Source: Elusimicrobiaceae bacterium (lineage in GTDB: Bacteria > Elusimicrobiota > Elusimicrobia > Elusimicrobiales > Elusimicrobiaceae). From it: a stretch of 64,000 nt of DNA. The translations under genes and the position numbers were made by a program. The DNA is taken from assembly GCA_017961585.1 (NCBI GenBank), contig JAGCWX010000028.1, forward strand, positions 161,150 to 225,149, in the 5' to 3' direction. The notes below the pieces were generated by a model, which had not been told where the DNA came from, ran no database searches, and saw nothing but the letters and a program-made list of their open reading frames with translations. Positions 33,223 to 42,747 of the stretch are shown here, one piece after another (position 1 is the first letter of the stretch; every line of letters starts with the position of its first letter).

Positions 33223-33855
33223 CTATCTAGAATAATATTCTACAATCAGCTGCTCGTTGACAGGGTAGGACATTTCCTCTCTGTCGGGCCATCTTAACAA
33301 TTTGCCGGTCAATTTTTCCGCATCATATTCCAAAAAGCTCGGGCGCGGATTGTGTTTTTCGGCTTCGGTAAGGCCTTGTTTAATCATGGCATTTTCCGCT
33401 TTGGCAGCGTCTTTCAAAGCCACTTTGTCGCCGATACGCAATTGGTAAGAAGGCACGTTAACGGCTTTACCGTTGACGGTTACATACCCGTGCAATACCA
33501 ATTGGCGCGCGGTTTTGAGTGATACGGCAAAACCCAAACGGCGCACAATGTTATCCAAGCGGGTTTCTAATTTGCGCAGGAAATTTTCACCGGTTTGCCC
33601 TTCGGCTTTAGCAGCGCTGGCAAACATATTGTGGAAAGGAATTTCCGACATACCCGACTGTAAGCGGGCTTTTTGCTTTTCCTGCAAGCGGACGCCATAT
33701 TCGGACACTTTGGCTTTGCGTACTTTGCCGCCGCGTTTGGTGGCTGCGGCCAACTTGTCAATGACGCAGTTGGTGTAGCACTTGGTTCCTTTGAGGAAAA
33801 GTTTGCAATCTAATTTTCTGCATTTCTTGCAGCTAGCTCCAATATTTCTTGACAT
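33223..33855 (-). CDS. rpsD: 30S ribosomal protein S4
   Basis: 210 aa. It begins MSRNIGASCKKCRKLDCKLF; the four N-terminal Cys (CKKC, C, C within residues 9-31) show the zinc-binding C+ form. The S4 RNA-binding domain (RLDNIVRRLGFAVSLKTARQ) is intact. It starts 30S assembly on 16S rRNA and often represses its own operon. Start 33855 is fixed by GGAGAG upstream and by the family N-terminus; a longer frame overlaps rpsK. Confidence 0.97.
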   Translation of the reverse strand: MSRNIGASCKKCRKLDCKLFLKGTKCYTNCVIDKLAAATKRGGKVRKAKVSEYGVRLQEKQKARLQSGMSEIPFHNMFASAAKAEGQTGENFLRKLETRLDNIVRRLGFAVSLKTARQLVLHGYVTVNGKAVNVPSYQLRIGDKVALKDAAKAENAMIKQGLTEAEKHNPRPSFLEYDAEKLTGKLLRWPDREEMSYPVNEQLIVEYYSR

Positions 33856-33860
33856 AAAAA

Positions 33861-34283
33861 CTATACTCTCCGTGCTTTGGGGGGTCTGCATCCGTTGTGC
33901 GGAATGGGGGTTACGTCTTTAATAGAAGACACGACTAACCCGGCTTGTGCTAAGGCACGTACGGCGGTTTCACGCCCTTGGCCCGGGCCGCATACTTTAA
34001 CGGCCACTTCGCGCATCCCCATAGACACTGCTTTTTCAGCAGCGGCGTTGCTGGTGATTTGCGCGGCAAACGGCGTAGATTTTTTGGTGCCTTTAAAGCC
34101 GTGAGAACCGGCGGTAGACCAGGCAATCGTGTTGCCCTTGTCATCAGACACAGTTACAATGGTGTTGTTAAACGAACAGAAAACATGCACTACACCGAAG
34201 ACCGGAGCTTTGGCATTTTTCTTTTTTGCTTTAGCCGCAGGCGCTTTAACTTCTGCGGTTTTAGTTTCTTTTTCTTCTGCCAT
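33861..34283 (-). CDS. rpsK: 30S ribosomal protein S11
   Basis: 140 aa. The core is [19 protein letters not shown], with [17 protein letters not shown] and a C-terminal CRPPKARRV. An Ala/Lys/Glu-rich N-terminal extension of about 20 residues precedes the conserved domain. It helps to form the mRNA exit platform of the 30S subunit. Alpha operon, between rpsM and rpsD. Confidence 0.97.
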   Translation of the reverse strand: MAEEKETKTAEVKAPAAKAKKKNAKAPVFGVVHVFCSFNNTIVTVSDDKGNTIAWSTAGSHGFKGTKKSTPFAAQITSNAAAEKAVSMGMREVAVKVCGPGQGRETAVRALAQAGLVVSSIKDVTPIPHNGCRPPKARRV

Positions 34284-34305
34284 ACTTAAATTCCTATATT
34301 AAAAT

Positions 34306-34680
34306 TTATTTGACTTTAGAACCGACCGTTTTTCTTCTTCCGCGGCGGGTCCGGCTGTTGGTTTTGGTGCGTTGACCGCGAACCGGCAGGTTGCGGCGGT
34401 GGCGTTGACCACGATACGAACCAATTTCAATAGCGCGGTGAATGTTTTGCGCTACTTCGCGGCGCAGTTCGCCTTCCACTTTGTATTCTTTCTGCAAAAT
34501 GGTGTTGAGCAAACCGGCTTGTTGTTCGGTTAAATCTTTGACGCGGGTAGCCGGGTCAATTTGGCCTTCCAACTTAGCGAGTACTTCTTTGGCGTTCTTT
34601 TTGCCGATGCCGTAAATGTATTCCAACGCGACATCAATTCTTTTATTTTTCGGTAAATCAATACCTGCGACTCTAGCCAT
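34306..34680 (-). CDS. rpsM: 30S ribosomal protein S13
   Basis: 124 aa. [19 protein letters not shown] at the start, [14 protein letters not shown] (helix-two-turn-helix) and the basic C-terminus [16 protein letters not shown] are canonical. It contacts the P-site tRNA and bridges to the 50S subunit. First large gene of the alpha operon, just after rpmJ. Confidence 0.97.
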   Translation of the reverse strand: MARVAGIDLPKNKRIDVALEYIYGIGKKNAKEVLAKLEGQIDPATRVKDLTEQQAGLLNTILQKEYKVEGELRREVAQNIHRAIEIGSYRGQRHRRNLPVRGQRTKTNSRTRRGRRKTVGSKVK

Positions 34681-34701
34681 ATTCTTCTAAGACTCCTTAA
34701 A

Positions 34702-34815
34702 TTAACCTTGGCGCTGTTTGTGCTTGGCAACTTCACATACCACACGCACGACGCCGTTGCGTTTAATGATTTTGCATTTCTGACATATTTTCTTTACACT
34801 GGCTCTGACTTTCAT
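34702..34815 (-). CDS. rpmJ: 50S ribosomal protein L36
   Basis: 37 aa: it begins [17 protein letters not shown] and ends [12 protein letters not shown], a full-length L36. The zinc ligands are C11, C14, C27 and H32. It is too short for most open-reading-frame filters but is unmistakable. Its ATG follows the infA stop with no gap (TAAATG), and AGGGAG at the end of infA is the ribosome site. The position infA-rpmJ-rpsM is standard. Confidence 0.97.
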   Translation of the reverse strand: MKVRASVKKICQKCKIIKRNGVVRVVCEVAKHKQRQG

Positions 34816-35028
34816 TTATTTCTCCCTATAAGTTATTCTTCCGCGGGTTAAATCATACGGGGAAAGCTCTAGTCTGACTTTATCACCCGGAAGAATTCTT
34901 ATATGATGAACTCTCATTTTGCCGGATATATGCCCTAAAATCGTCTTGCCGCCTGCTATTTCAATTTTAAACATAGCGTTTGGCAACGCTTCTAGAACTT
35001 TACCTTCAATTTCGATTTTATCGCTCAT
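34816..35028 (-). CDS. infA: Translation initiation factor IF-1
   Basis: 70 aa, a single OB-fold (S1-like) domain. [40 protein letters not shown] and [14 protein letters not shown] are canonical. It binds the 30S A site during initiation. It follows map after a 54-nt gap that is GC-rich and contains no further small gene that I can see. Confidence 0.97.
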   Translation of the reverse strand: MSDKIEIEGKVLEALPNAMFKIEIAGGKTILGHISGKMRVHHIRILPGDKVRLELSPYDLTRGRITYREK

Positions 35029-35082
35029 ATATCTCCGAGTTCGGATTAAATTCGGAACACCGTGCGCGAGCCACCGCGCCCG

Positions 35083-35835
35083 TTATTCAAAAGCAGTAAA
35101 TATTTCACTGCCGTTAGCGGTAACAGCTACCGTGTGTTCAAAATGCGCAGCCAAGCTGCCATCTTGCGTAACTACGGTCCAGCCGTTTTCCAACTCCCTG
35201 ACTTTGTACGTTCCCGCAGTAAGCATAGGTTCAATTGCCAGCACCATTCCTGCTTCCAACACAGGCCCTGTTCCGGGTTTACCGAAATTGGGGATGCTGG
35301 GCTCTTCGTGCATATTGCGGCCAATACCATGCCCGCAATAATCGCGCACGATACCCATGCCTTGCTGTGTAGCAAAAGTTTCCACCGCATGTTGTACGTC
35401 GCCTAGGCGACGCCCGGCTTTGACTTGCCCAATTGCCTTAAATAACGATTTTTTGGTGACATCCATCAATCGTTGGGCTTCATCGGAAACTTCCCCTACA
35501 CCGAGGGTGATTGCGGCATCTGAACAGAAACCGTCAAGGCGGGCTCCTGTATCAATACTGATAATATCACCCCTCTTTAATATTTTATCTTTTTTTGGGA
35601 TTCCGTGCACGACTTCTTCGTTCACAGACGCGCAAATACTGCCCGGAAACCCATAGTAGCCCAAAAACAACGGGGTCGCCCCGAAGGAGCGAATTGTTTT
35701 TTCGGCTTCGCGATCCAAATCCAAGGTAGACACCCCTGGTTTGACGATTTCGGTCATACGTTTCAAGACCGCCGCCGTCACTTTACCGGCTGCCCGCATT
35801 TTCTCCAGTTCGCGTTCATTTTTTACTTCAATCAT
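35083..35835 (-). CDS. map: Methionine aminopeptidase, type I
   Basis: 250 aa. It removes the N-terminal Met from nascent proteins. The dinuclear metal site is complete: SIDTGARLDGFCSDAAIT (two Asp), GHGIGRNMHEEP (His), LAIEPM (Glu) and FEHTVAVT (Glu). GFPGSICASVNEEVVHGIP is the substrate-site His region. It overlaps the adk stop by ATGA, which is consistent with coupled translation. Confidence 0.97.
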   Translation of the reverse strand: MIEVKNERELEKMRAAGKVTAAVLKRMTEIVKPGVSTLDLDREAEKTIRSFGATPLFLGYYGFPGSICASVNEEVVHGIPKKDKILKRGDIISIDTGARLDGFCSDAAITLGVGEVSDEAQRLMDVTKKSLFKAIGQVKAGRRLGDVQHAVETFATQQGMGIVRDYCGHGIGRNMHEEPSIPNFGKPGTGPVLEAGMVLAIEPMLTAGTYKVRELENGWTVVTQDGSLAAHFEHTVAVTANGSEIFTAFE

Positions 35836-36470
35836 TTTACCTTCTCAAGGACATTACAAATATCCTTAAAAACTTGGTCCGGCGTTTGATTGCCGTTTAC
35901 TTCTACATACTTGCCGGAATTTACATAATAATTTTTTACCGGCAACGTTTCGCAGTGGTAAACCTCTAGACGGTGCTTAACACGCGCAGGCGTATCGTCG
36001 GGGCGGGTATACAATTCGCCCCCGCACTTCGGGCAACGGGTTTCACCCGGGTCCTCTACGTGCAAAATTTCCTCGCACTGGCGGCATTGCCGCCGCAAAG
36101 AAACCCGGCCGACTACCTCACTTTCCGGTAAGGTAATCATAATCACGCACGTAATGCTACGCTCAAAGCGTTGGAGCATTTCATCCAATGCCTGCGCTTG
36201 CGCGACCGTACGCGGAAAACCGTCAAAAATAATCCCTTGATCCGTATGGCGGACTATTTTTTCCAACATGGAAATCATCAGTCCGTCCGGCACGAGGTTG
36301 CCTTTGTCAATAATTTGGGCAATTTGTTGCCCCAATTCGCTGCCGGAGGCAATCTCCGCGCGGAGTACATCTCCGGTGGAAATGTGCTTCAGCCCAAAGG
36401 TCTCCTGCAACTTGGCCGATTGGGTCCCTTTTCCGGCACCCGGACAGCCCATTAAAACGATGTTCATCAT
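35832..36470 (-). CDS. adk: Adenylate kinase
   Basis: 212 aa, long form with a zinc lid. P-loop GCPGAGKGTQ, then HISTGDVLRAEI and FDGFPRTVAQAQAL. The lid has CRQC and CPKC. It balances AMP, ADP and ATP. Two ATG codons lie in tandem at 36470 and 36467; most homologues start MNIVLMG (36467). It sits between secY and map, the standard spc-operon extension. Confidence 0.97.
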   Translation of the reverse strand: MMNIVLMGCPGAGKGTQSAKLQETFGLKHISTGDVLRAEIASGSELGQQIAQIIDKGNLVPDGLMISMLEKIVRHTDQGIIFDGFPRTVAQAQALDEMLQRFERSITCVIMITLPESEVVGRVSLRRQCRQCEEILHVEDPGETRCPKCGGELYTRPDDTPARVKHRLEVYHCETLPVKNYYVNSGKYVEVNGNQTPDQVFKDICNVLEKVK

Positions 36471-36531
36471 CCCGTTCTAAGACAATATTTCCTCTTGCGG
36501 GTTTAGGCGCAAGAGGAAAATTTAAAACTGC

Positions 36532-37866
36532 TTATTGCACGTTGAACCAGCGGCCGCGGATTTTTTTGGACCCTTTCATCAAAGGTTCATAATTGCGGGC
36601 CAATAAGTGGGCTTGCACTTGCCCCACTGTATCCAACGCAACACCGACCACAATCAGTAGCGCCGTACCGCCGAAGTAGAAATCTACTCCAAAGTATGAG
36701 CGGAACGCATCCGGAAGGACCGCTACCAAACATACAAAAATGGCACCGCAGAACGTAATACGGTTCATAACCCATTCAATGTAATTTTTGGTCGGTTCAC
36801 CGGGGCGAATACCCGGGATAAAGCCGCCCCATTTCTTCATGTTATCCGCTATATCTGCCGGATTGAACGTCATGGAGTTATAGAAATAGCAGAAGAAAAT
36901 GATGAGCGCAGAAAATAGCAACATATACCACACGTTACCGTGATTGAACATATTTAAAATTTTCTGAGCCCATTCGGCTTCTTGGTTAAAGCTGGCTACC
37001 GTTAAAGGCAACGAGATTACGGACGAGGCAAAGATTACAGCAATTACCCCGCTTTGATCTACTTTTAACGGCAAGTAGCTGGCTTGGCCCCCGTACATAC
37101 GGTTGCCTACTTGGCGTTTGGCATATTGCACCGGGATTTGGCGTTGGGCTGTTTCCAACCACACTACCAAAGCCGTAATGATAATAGCCGCCGCAAAGAT
37201 GCACATAGCTACAAAGAAATCCATTTCGCCCGTTTGCACGCGCGTGACAATTTCGTTAATGGCGGCCGGCAAACGATCTACGATACCGGCAAAGATGATG
37301 AGCGAAATACCGTTGCCCACCCCTTTTTCGGTGATTTGTTCACCCAGCCACATTACAAACATCGTTCCAGCTGCTAAGGTAATCAGCGTGGTAACAAAGA
37401 ACAAAAAGTTCGGGTTTACCACGGCCGGAACGCCGCCTGCCCCTTCCACGCGGGAAATGGCAAACGTCATCATGCCGCCTTGTAACAAGGCCAAAAACAG
37501 TGCAAAAATACGGGTAATTTGGTTCTCTTTTCTGCGCCCGCTTTCACCTTCTTTATGCATACGGTCCAGTGCCGGGAAAATATGAGCTCCGCGCACCAAC
37601 CCCATGATAATGGAGGCGTTAATGTAGGGCATAATACCCAGTGCTAAAATGGAAAACCGCCCCAGCGCGCCGCCCGAAAAGATATTCATAAAACCTAAAA
37701 TACCATTTTGATGGGCCGCAAACAGCTGGCGCAAGACATCCGTGTTAATACCGGGTATCGGGATGGCCGCAGCCACCCGGAAAACTGCCAACGCCCCTAG
37801 CACAAAAAGCAGACGCTTTTTGAGCTCGGGGGCGTTGAAAATATTTGCAACTGTATTATTTGCCAT
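36532..37866 (-). CDS. secY: Preprotein translocase subunit SecY
   Basis: 444 aa, ten membrane helices. It starts with FNAPELKKRLLFVLGALAVFR. Further landmarks are AAIPIPGIN (plug/helix 1), ITEKGVGNGISLIIF, RQIPVQYAKRQVG (cytoplasmic loop that binds SecA and the ribosome) and NMKKWGGFIPGIRPG. It forms the protein-conducting channel with SecE and SecG, neither of which is in the window. The ATG overlaps the rplO stop (TAATG). Confidence 0.97.
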   Translation of the reverse strand: MANNTVANIFNAPELKKRLLFVLGALAVFRVAAAIPIPGINTDVLRQLFAAHQNGILGFMNIFSGGALGRFSILALGIMPYINASIIMGLVRGAHIFPALDRMHKEGESGRRKENQITRIFALFLALLQGGMMTFAISRVEGAGGVPAVVNPNFLFFVTTLITLAAGTMFVMWLGEQITEKGVGNGISLIIFAGIVDRLPAAINEIVTRVQTGEMDFFVAMCIFAAAIIITALVVWLETAQRQIPVQYAKRQVGNRMYGGQASYLPLKVDQSGVIAVIFASSVISLPLTVASFNQEAEWAQKILNMFNHGNVWYMLLFSALIIFFCYFYNSMTFNPADIADNMKKWGGFIPGIRPGEPTKNYIEWVMNRITFCGAIFVCLVAVLPDAFRSYFGVDFYFGGTALLIVVGVALDTVGQVQAHLLARNYEPLMKGSKKIRGRWFNVQ

Positions 37867-38321
37867 TATTTCGTCTCAATAACGGTGGCAGTGCCGCCGG
37901 CTTTTTCAATAGCGGCTTTAGCCGTAGCGGAAAAGCCGTGAGCAGACACTTTTAAAGCTTTGGTCAACGTACCGTTAGCCAATACTTTTACGCGGCAAGC
38001 GCAGTGAATCACACCAGCTTTTTTCAAAGCTTCGGGGGTTACTTCTGCACCGGCTGCAAAGATTTTTTCCAAGGAGCCCACGTTTACATAATCGTAACGG
38101 GTAGCAAAATCCTTATTGGAAAAACCGCTTTTAGGCGTGTGACGGATGAACGGCATCTGTCCGCCTTCCTTGCTTTCTTTGCGGGTATTACCGGAACGAG
38201 AGGTTTGCCCTTTCATCCCTTTGGTGCAGTAGTTACCAAGGCCGGAGCCCGGGCCAATGCCTAAGCGGCGTTTGGCTTTGCGGGAACCGTGTTTCGGGAA
38301 AAGTTTATTTAACGTTACCAT
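37866..38321 (-). CDS. rplO: 50S ribosomal protein L15
   Basis: 151 aa. KRLGIGPGSGLGNYCTKGMKGQ (the glycine-rich N-terminus) and the C-terminal TALK-type strand (GFSATAKAAIEKAGGTATVIE) are standard. It binds 23S rRNA late in assembly. It follows rpsE directly: the rpmD (L30) gene that normally separates them is missing. Confidence 0.97.
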   Translation of the reverse strand: MVTLNKLFPKHGSRKAKRRLGIGPGSGLGNYCTKGMKGQTSRSGNTRKESKEGGQMPFIRHTPKSGFSNKDFATRYDYVNVGSLEKIFAAGAEVTPEALKKAGVIHCACRVKVLANGTLTKALKVSAHGFSATAKAAIEKAGGTATVIETK

Positions 38322-38339
38322 AATTCTATCTCCTCTACA

Positions 38340-38909
38340 CTAGGCGGCCTTTTCTTCCGTCTTTTCTTCGGCAGCGGCTTCTACTTTTTCAGCTTTGCCG
38401 CGCAGTGCGTTCACCGCTTCTTTGCTTTTGAGTTGTTTAAAAGCTTCCATGGTGGCGTAAACCAAGTTGCACGGATTGGTGCTGCCTAAGCTTTTGGCCA
38501 GCACGTCTTTAATTCCGGCAGCTTCAAATAAAAGGCGCGCGCCCGACCCGGCAATTACACCGGTACCGGGGGCAGCGGGCTTCATCCAAACGGATGCAGC
38601 ACCAAATTTGCCAATTACTTCGTGCGGAATCGTATCGCCGACAATGGGGAACGTAATCATGTGCTTGCGCGCATGCGTTTCGGCCTTTGCAATGGCGGCT
38701 TGTACTTGGTTCGCTTTGCCAATGGCAACACCTACTTTGCCTTGGCCGTTACCGACTACTACCAGCGCCCGGAACCCCATCCGTTTACCGCCTTTTACCA
38801 CTTTGGTGGTGCGGGCTACGTTGATGACGGTGGTTTTGCCTTCGGCGGCGGGTTTCGTCTTGTGAAACTCGGCTTTTTTGCCTTTCGCTTCTTTCATTTC
38901 GTTGGACAT
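38340..38909 (-). CDS. rpsE: 30S ribosomal protein S5
   Basis: 189 aa. [21 protein letters not shown] and [21 protein letters not shown] identify S5. N-terminal and C-terminal Lys/Glu/Ala-rich extensions flank the conserved core. It takes part in decoding accuracy and mRNA unwinding. I prefer ATG 38909 (AGGTGA 7 nt upstream) to an in-frame GTG at 38918. Confidence 0.96.
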   Translation of the reverse strand: MSNEMKEAKGKKAEFHKTKPAAEGKTTVINVARTTKVVKGGKRMGFRALVVVGNGQGKVGVAIGKANQVQAAIAKAETHARKHMITFPIVGDTIPHEVIGKFGAASVWMKPAAPGTGVIAGSGARLLFEAAGIKDVLAKSLGSTNPCNLVYATMEAFKQLKSKEAVNALRGKAEKVEAAAEEKTEEKAA

Positions 38910-38925
38910 TAAATTCACCTATTAC

Positions 38926-39291
38926 TTAGAATTTTAATCCTGCTTCGCGGGCAGCATCGGCTAACGCTTTGATTCTGCCGTGGTAGACGCGTCCGCCGCG
39001 GTCAAACATTACTTCCGTAATCCCTTTGTCAATTGCTTTTTTAGCAATTGCGGCACCTAAAGCTTTGGCAGCTTCAATGCTCTTGGCGGAGGATTCAAAT
39101 TTGCCTTCAAATTCTTTAGACAACGTGGTCGCAGACACTAAGGTGCTGTGGGTGTTGTCGTCAATAATTTGGGCGTACATGTATTTCAAGCTTCTGTATA
39201 CAGACAAGCGCGGGCGGTGAGCACCGTTTTTAAGCAGGTGCCCGCGGCTGCGGTCTTTACGATACTGATATCTTTCTTGTTTAGTAGCCAT
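38926..39291 (-). CDS. rplR: 50S ribosomal protein L18
   Basis: 121 aa. [20 protein letters not shown] and [22 protein letters not shown] are conserved. L18 binds 5S rRNA and anchors it to the 50S subunit. Spc operon, 2 nt after rplF. Confidence 0.97.
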   Translation of the reverse strand: MATKQERYQYRKDRSRGHLLKNGAHRPRLSVYRSLKYMYAQIIDDNTHSTLVSATTLSKEFEGKFESSAKSIEAAKALGAAIAKKAIDKGITEVMFDRGGRVYHGRIKALADAAREAGLKF

Positions 39292-39293
39292 AA

Positions 39294-39845
39294 TTATTTA
39301 CCTCCCGCCGCGGTCTTACCGGCTTTGCGAGCAATGTGTTCGCCTTGGTATTTAATACCGCTACCTTTGTAGGGTTCGGGCGGTCTGATACGGCGGATCT
39401 TGGCGGCAAAATCGCCCACTAAGAACTTGTTGCTACCTTTGATGGTAACAAATCCGCTTTTCGGGTCCACGGTTACCGTGAGCCCTTCGGGGATTTCCAA
39501 GTTCACCGGGTGCGAAAAACCAAGCTCTAAGTTCAGCTTTTTGCCGGCTACGCTGGCGCGATACCCTAAACCGTTAATTTCCAACACTTTGGTGAACCCA
39601 TTGGTTACACCTTCAATGATGTTGAAAACGTTGGCGCGGGTAGTACCGTGCAAGGCGTTTAAGGTTTTGAAATCCTTTTCTTCAATAGAGAACGTCAACG
39701 CACCGTTTTCCAACTTCGGCGTAATGCCGGCCGGAACCGTGTAGGACAAAGAGCCCAACGCGCCGGAAGCGGTAATGACGTTATCTTTAATTTCCACTTT
39801 GGTTTTAGCGGGAATGTTGATTACTTTTTTACCAATTCTGCTCAT
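39294..39845 (-). CDS. rplF: 50S ribosomal protein L6
   Basis: 183 aa. It starts [19 protein letters not shown]; the C-terminal signature is [16 protein letters not shown], and [22 protein letters not shown] marks the second domain. It lies near the sarcin-ricin loop and the factor-binding site. Spc operon, between rpsH and rplR. Confidence 0.97.
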   Translation of the reverse strand: MSRIGKKVINIPAKTKVEIKDNVITASGALGSLSYTVPAGITPKLENGALTFSIEEKDFKTLNALHGTTRANVFNIIEGVTNGFTKVLEINGLGYRASVAGKKLNLELGFSHPVNLEIPEGLTVTVDPKSGFVTIKGSNKFLVGDFAAKIRRIRPPEPYKGSGIKYQGEHIARKAGKTAAGGK

Positions 39846-39854
39846 AATTCCCCC

Positions 39855-40247
39855 TTACCATACCTGGCACAATACTTCGCCGCCGATTTTGGCCGCTTTG
39901 GCTTGTGCATCGGTCATCAGACCTTTGGAAGTGGACAAGATAGAAATACCAAACGCACCGCGTACTTTGGGGATGTTGTCATAAGCGCTGTAAACGCGGG
40001 AACCCGGTTTGGAAACACGTTTCAAACCTTGGATGACACATTCGTTTTCGGGCGTGTATTTCAAAAATACTCTTACCACGCCGCCCTTGGTTTCGTTGTG
40101 GACGGCTTTGAAATTGGCGATATATCCTTCTTCTTTCAGGATGCGCGCAATTTCGGTTTTGATTTTAGAAAAAGGGATATCCACTTTTTCTTTTTTCTTC
40201 ATATTTGCGTTTCTTATTCTGGTTAAGAAATCTGCGATTGGATCCAT
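39855..40247 (-). CDS. rpsH: 30S ribosomal protein S8
   Basis: 130 aa. [30 protein letters not shown] at the start, and the C-terminal [16 protein letters not shown] block with an unusual ALGGEVL variant ([11 protein letters not shown]). S8 binds the central domain of 16S rRNA. The 72-nt gap before it (after rpsN) is the longest inside the spc operon; it contains AGTTGG and CCAACT, which could pair. The closest purine-rich ribosome site (GGAGG) is 13 nt from the ATG. Confidence 0.96.
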   Translation of the reverse strand: MDPIADFLTRIRNANMKKKEKVDIPFSKIKTEIARILKEEGYIANFKAVHNETKGGVVRVFLKYTPENECVIQGLKRVSKPGSRVYSAYDNIPKVRGAFGISILSTSKGLMTDAQAKAAKIGGEVLCQVW

Positions 40248-40319
40248 ATTTTAAGTTGCCCTCCGAAACTACTTTCTGTTTTGCAGAGTTGGCCCGGCTA
40301 GGCAGCTCCTCCTGTAAAA

Positions 40320-40505
40320 TTACCAACTGGATTTTTTAAGACCCGGGATCAATCCCTGGTGAGCCATTTTTCTCAGGCAGATACGGCACAGACCGAAGTC
40401 GCGATAATAACCGCGGGCACGACCGCAGATTTGACATCTGTTGTGGTAGCGCACAGCAAACTTTTGGTCTTTCGCCATTTTTGCAACCCATGCTTTTGTA
40501 GCCAT
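40320..40505 (-). CDS. rpsN: 30S ribosomal protein S14, zinc form
   Basis: 61 aa, the short zinc-binding S14 type. [23 protein letters not shown] supplies the four cysteine ligands, and the C-terminus [11 protein letters not shown] is canonical. It helps 30S head assembly. Spc operon, between rplE and rpsH. Confidence 0.97.
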   Translation of the reverse strand: MATKAWVAKMAKDQKFAVRYHNRCQICGRARGYYRDFGLCRICLRKMAHQGLIPGLKKSSW

Positions 40506-40520
40506 AAGTTCTTTTGCTCC

Positions 40521-41114
40521 TTATTTACCCGATTTGCGGAACGGCATCCCCATGTAATCCATGAGTAAGCGGCCGTTCTTATCGTTATCAGCAGTGGTAA
40601 CAAACGTAATGTTCATACCGTATGCTTTGGGGGATTTTTCCACGTCAATTTCCGGGAAAATATAATGTTCTTTAATCCCCAAGTTCAAGTTGCCTCTCCC
40701 GTCAAAGCTCGGGTTGAAGCCCTGGAAGTCGCGGATGCGGGGGCACGCAATAGAAATAAAGCGTTCCATAAATTCATACATCCGAGCACCGCGCAAAGTA
40801 ACACGCACACCGATGGGCATCCCTTCTCTGAGTTTGAAGTTAGAGATGGATTTTTTGGCCCGGCGTATTTGCGCAGCTTGGCCGGCGATAGCGGTCAAGT
40901 CGTTCTTAGCAATTTCCATGGCTTTGATATCTTCGCGGGCTTCTTTGACGCCAATGTTGATGACAATTTTTGTCAATTTCGGCGCGGCCATGGGGCTTTT
41001 TACGCCCATTTCTTTGAGCAAGGCCGGAAGCACTTTTTCTTTATACAGGGCCTGCAAAGAAGGAATATATCCTTCAGGGGCCTTGGTGGTTTTCGTTTCT
41101 TTCTTAGCAGTCAT
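40521..41114 (-). CDS. rplE: 50S ribosomal protein L5
   Basis: 197 aa, slightly longer than the usual 180 because of an N-terminal MTAKKETKTTKAPEG extension. KIVINIGVKEA, AKKSISNFKLREGMPIG and FPEIDVEK are conserved. It binds 5S rRNA together with L18 and contacts the P-site tRNA. Spc operon. Confidence 0.97.
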   Translation of the reverse strand: MTAKKETKTTKAPEGYIPSLQALYKEKVLPALLKEMGVKSPMAAPKLTKIVINIGVKEAREDIKAMEIAKNDLTAIAGQAAQIRRAKKSISNFKLREGMPIGVRVTLRGARMYEFMERFISIACPRIRDFQGFNPSFDGRGNLNLGIKEHYIFPEIDVEKSPKAYGMNITFVTTADNDKNGRLLMDYMGMPFRKSGK

Positions 41115-41128
41115 TTTTCAGTTCCTAC

Positions 41129-41437
41129 TTAGATAATTGCTTCGTTGCATTTGCGGCAGACACGGGTTTTTTTACCGTCGGCCGTAATTTGCACTTTAGG
41201 CGTCATGGCTTTTTTGCATTTTTGGCAGACCACCGCCACGTTGGAGGCGTGGATCGGCGCTTCTACCTGCACAATGCCGCCTTGCTTATTTTGAGAAGGC
41301 TTTTGATGTTTGGAAACCAAGTTTACCCCAGCCACTACAACCGTATTCTTGGTAGGGTTGACGGATTTCACTTCGCCTTTTTTGCCTTTGTCTTTACCGG
41401 CCAAGATGAGCACGGTATCTTTCGTTTTTACGTTCAT
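41129..41437 (-). CDS. rplX: 50S ribosomal protein L24, zinc-ribbon form
   Basis: 102 aa. The KOW motif VLILAGKDKGKKGEVKSV is N-terminal; GGIVQVEAPIHASNVA follows. The C-terminus carries CQKC and CRKC, a four-Cys zinc ribbon found in some but not all bacterial L24 proteins. L24 starts 50S assembly. Confidence 0.97.
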   Translation of the reverse strand: MNVKTKDTVLILAGKDKGKKGEVKSVNPTKNTVVVAGVNLVSKHQKPSQNKQGGIVQVEAPIHASNVAVVCQKCKKAMTPKVQITADGKKTRVCRKCNEAII

Positions 41438-41439
41438 AC

Positions 41440-41808
41440 CTATACTACCTCCGGCGCCAAAGAAATGATTTTCAAGAAATTCTTTTCTCTGAGTTCGCGG
41501 GCAATCGGGCCAAACACACGGGTGCCTTTGGGTTCGCCATTATCGTTAATGATGCAAACAGCGTTGTCATCAAAGCGGATATAGGAACCGTCTTTGCGTC
41601 TTTTTTCACGGGCTACACGCACTACTACGGCGCGTACCACGTCGCCTTTTTTAATGGCGGAAGTCGGGATTGCATCTCTAACAGAGCACATAATTACGTC
41701 TCCCAAAGTTGCAATATCCCGGTGGTGGCCACCGCGCACTTTAAAGCATTGCACTTTACGCGCGCCGGAATTGTCGGCCACATTGAGGATGCTTCTTAAT
41801 TGAATCAT
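41440..41808 (-). CDS. rplN: 50S ribosomal protein L14
   Basis: 122 aa. [19 protein letters not shown] and [20 protein letters not shown] are diagnostic. It forms part of the inter-subunit bridge and binds RsfS. Two nucleotides separate it from rplX. Confidence 0.98.
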   Translation of the reverse strand: MIQLRSILNVADNSGARKVQCFKVRGGHHRDIATLGDVIMCSVRDAIPTSAIKKGDVVRAVVVRVAREKRRKDGSYIRFDDNAVCIINDNGEPKGTRVFGPIARELREKNFLKIISLAPEVV

Positions 41809-41837
41809 ACGTTTTTACTCCGTATTTTTTTGCCAAA

Positions 41838-42107
41838 TTAAGCTCTGGCTTTTTCTACTACTTTATACACACGCCATTTCGTTGTTTTAGAAACGGGACG
41901 GGTGCTCATAATTTCCACTTTATCGCCCAATTTGCTTGCATTGGCTTCATCGTGCGCATGGAATTTGGCAGCGCGTTTGAGCGTTTTGCCATAGCGTGCA
42001 TCGTGCACTAAGCGTTCTACACGCACGGTGCGGGTTTTGTCCATCTTGTCGGACACTACTACACCGGTAAGCACTTTGCGTTGAGCGCGGGTTTCTTTGT
42101 TTTCCAT
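41838..42107 (-). CDS. rpsQ: 30S ribosomal protein S17
   Basis: 89 aa, OB fold. KVLTGVVVSDKMDKTRTVRVERL and the C-terminal STRPVSKTTKWRVYKVVEKA are typical. It binds the 5' domain of 16S rRNA. Confidence 0.97.
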   Translation of the reverse strand: MENKETRAQRKVLTGVVVSDKMDKTRTVRVERLVHDARYGKTLKRAAKFHAHDEANASKLGDKVEIMSTRPVSKTTKWRVYKVVEKARA

Positions 42108-42116
42108 AGTAAACCT

Positions 42117-42320
42117 CTATTTCGCCGCGGCCTTCTGATTGATTAACGTTTGCAGAAGGGCGATTTCGCGTCTGACAGCGCGCAGTTCCATGGGGTTAGC
42201 CAAGGGCGTGGTGCTGTGTTTGAAAAGAAGGTTGAATTTCTTTTCTTGTGCTTTGCCGAGTGCTTCGTTTAGTTCGGCTAAAGATTTATTTTTTAAAGCT
42301 GCTTTATCGTTGGTTTTCAT
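42117..42320 (-). CDS. rpmC: 50S ribosomal protein L29
   Basis: 67 aa, two helices. LNEALGKAQEKKFNLLFKHSTTPLANPM and VRREIALLQTLINQK match L29. It lies at the exit tunnel near the SRP and trigger-factor docking site. It is 3 nt from rplP. Confidence 0.96.
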   Translation of the reverse strand: MKTNDKAALKNKSLAELNEALGKAQEKKFNLLFKHSTTPLANPMELRAVRREIALLQTLINQKAAAK

Positions 42321-42323
42321 ACC

Positions 42324-42734
42324 TTACCTTCTGGTTACCAATTTGGTTTTAATCGGCAGTTTGTCGGAGGCCAAGCGCATAGCACGTTTCGTGTCTTCTT
42401 CGCTAGCACCTTCCAATTCAAACAAAATCCGGCCCGGTTTGACCACAGCTGCCCAGTATTCCGGGGCCCCTTTACCTTTACCCATACGGGTTTCGGCCGG
42501 GTGCTTGGTGATCGCTTTATCCGGGAAAATGCGGATCCACAATTTACCTTTCTTTTTAATGAAACGAGACAAGGTAATACGGGCCGCTTCAATTTGGCGC
42601 GCGGTGATCCATTTGGGTTCCAAAGCTTTTAAGCCATATTCGCCAAAGACCACTTCCGTACCGCGTTTGGCATTGCCTTTAATACGCGGGGCGCTGAAGG
42701 GTTTACGGTATTTTACTCTTTTCGGCATCAACAT
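42324..42734 (-). CDS. rplP: 50S ribosomal protein L16
   Basis: 136 aa. [20 protein letters not shown] at the start, [22 protein letters not shown] and a C-terminal [15 protein letters not shown]. It organises the A-site region of 23S rRNA. Start 42734 matches GAGGA about 9 nt upstream and the MLxPKR form of homologues; an ATG at 42728 is less likely. Confidence 0.97.
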   Translation of the reverse strand: MLMPKRVKYRKPFSAPRIKGNAKRGTEVVFGEYGLKALEPKWITARQIEAARITLSRFIKKKGKLWIRIFPDKAITKHPAETRMGKGKGAPEYWAAVVKPGRILFELEGASEEDTKRAMRLASDKLPIKTKLVTRR

Positions 42735-42747
42735 AGTTCAGATTCCT

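Noticed and set aside
35029..35082. Small KOW-type ribosomal-like gene between map and infA
   Set aside because: The gap is only 54 bp and no start codon with a useful frame is present.
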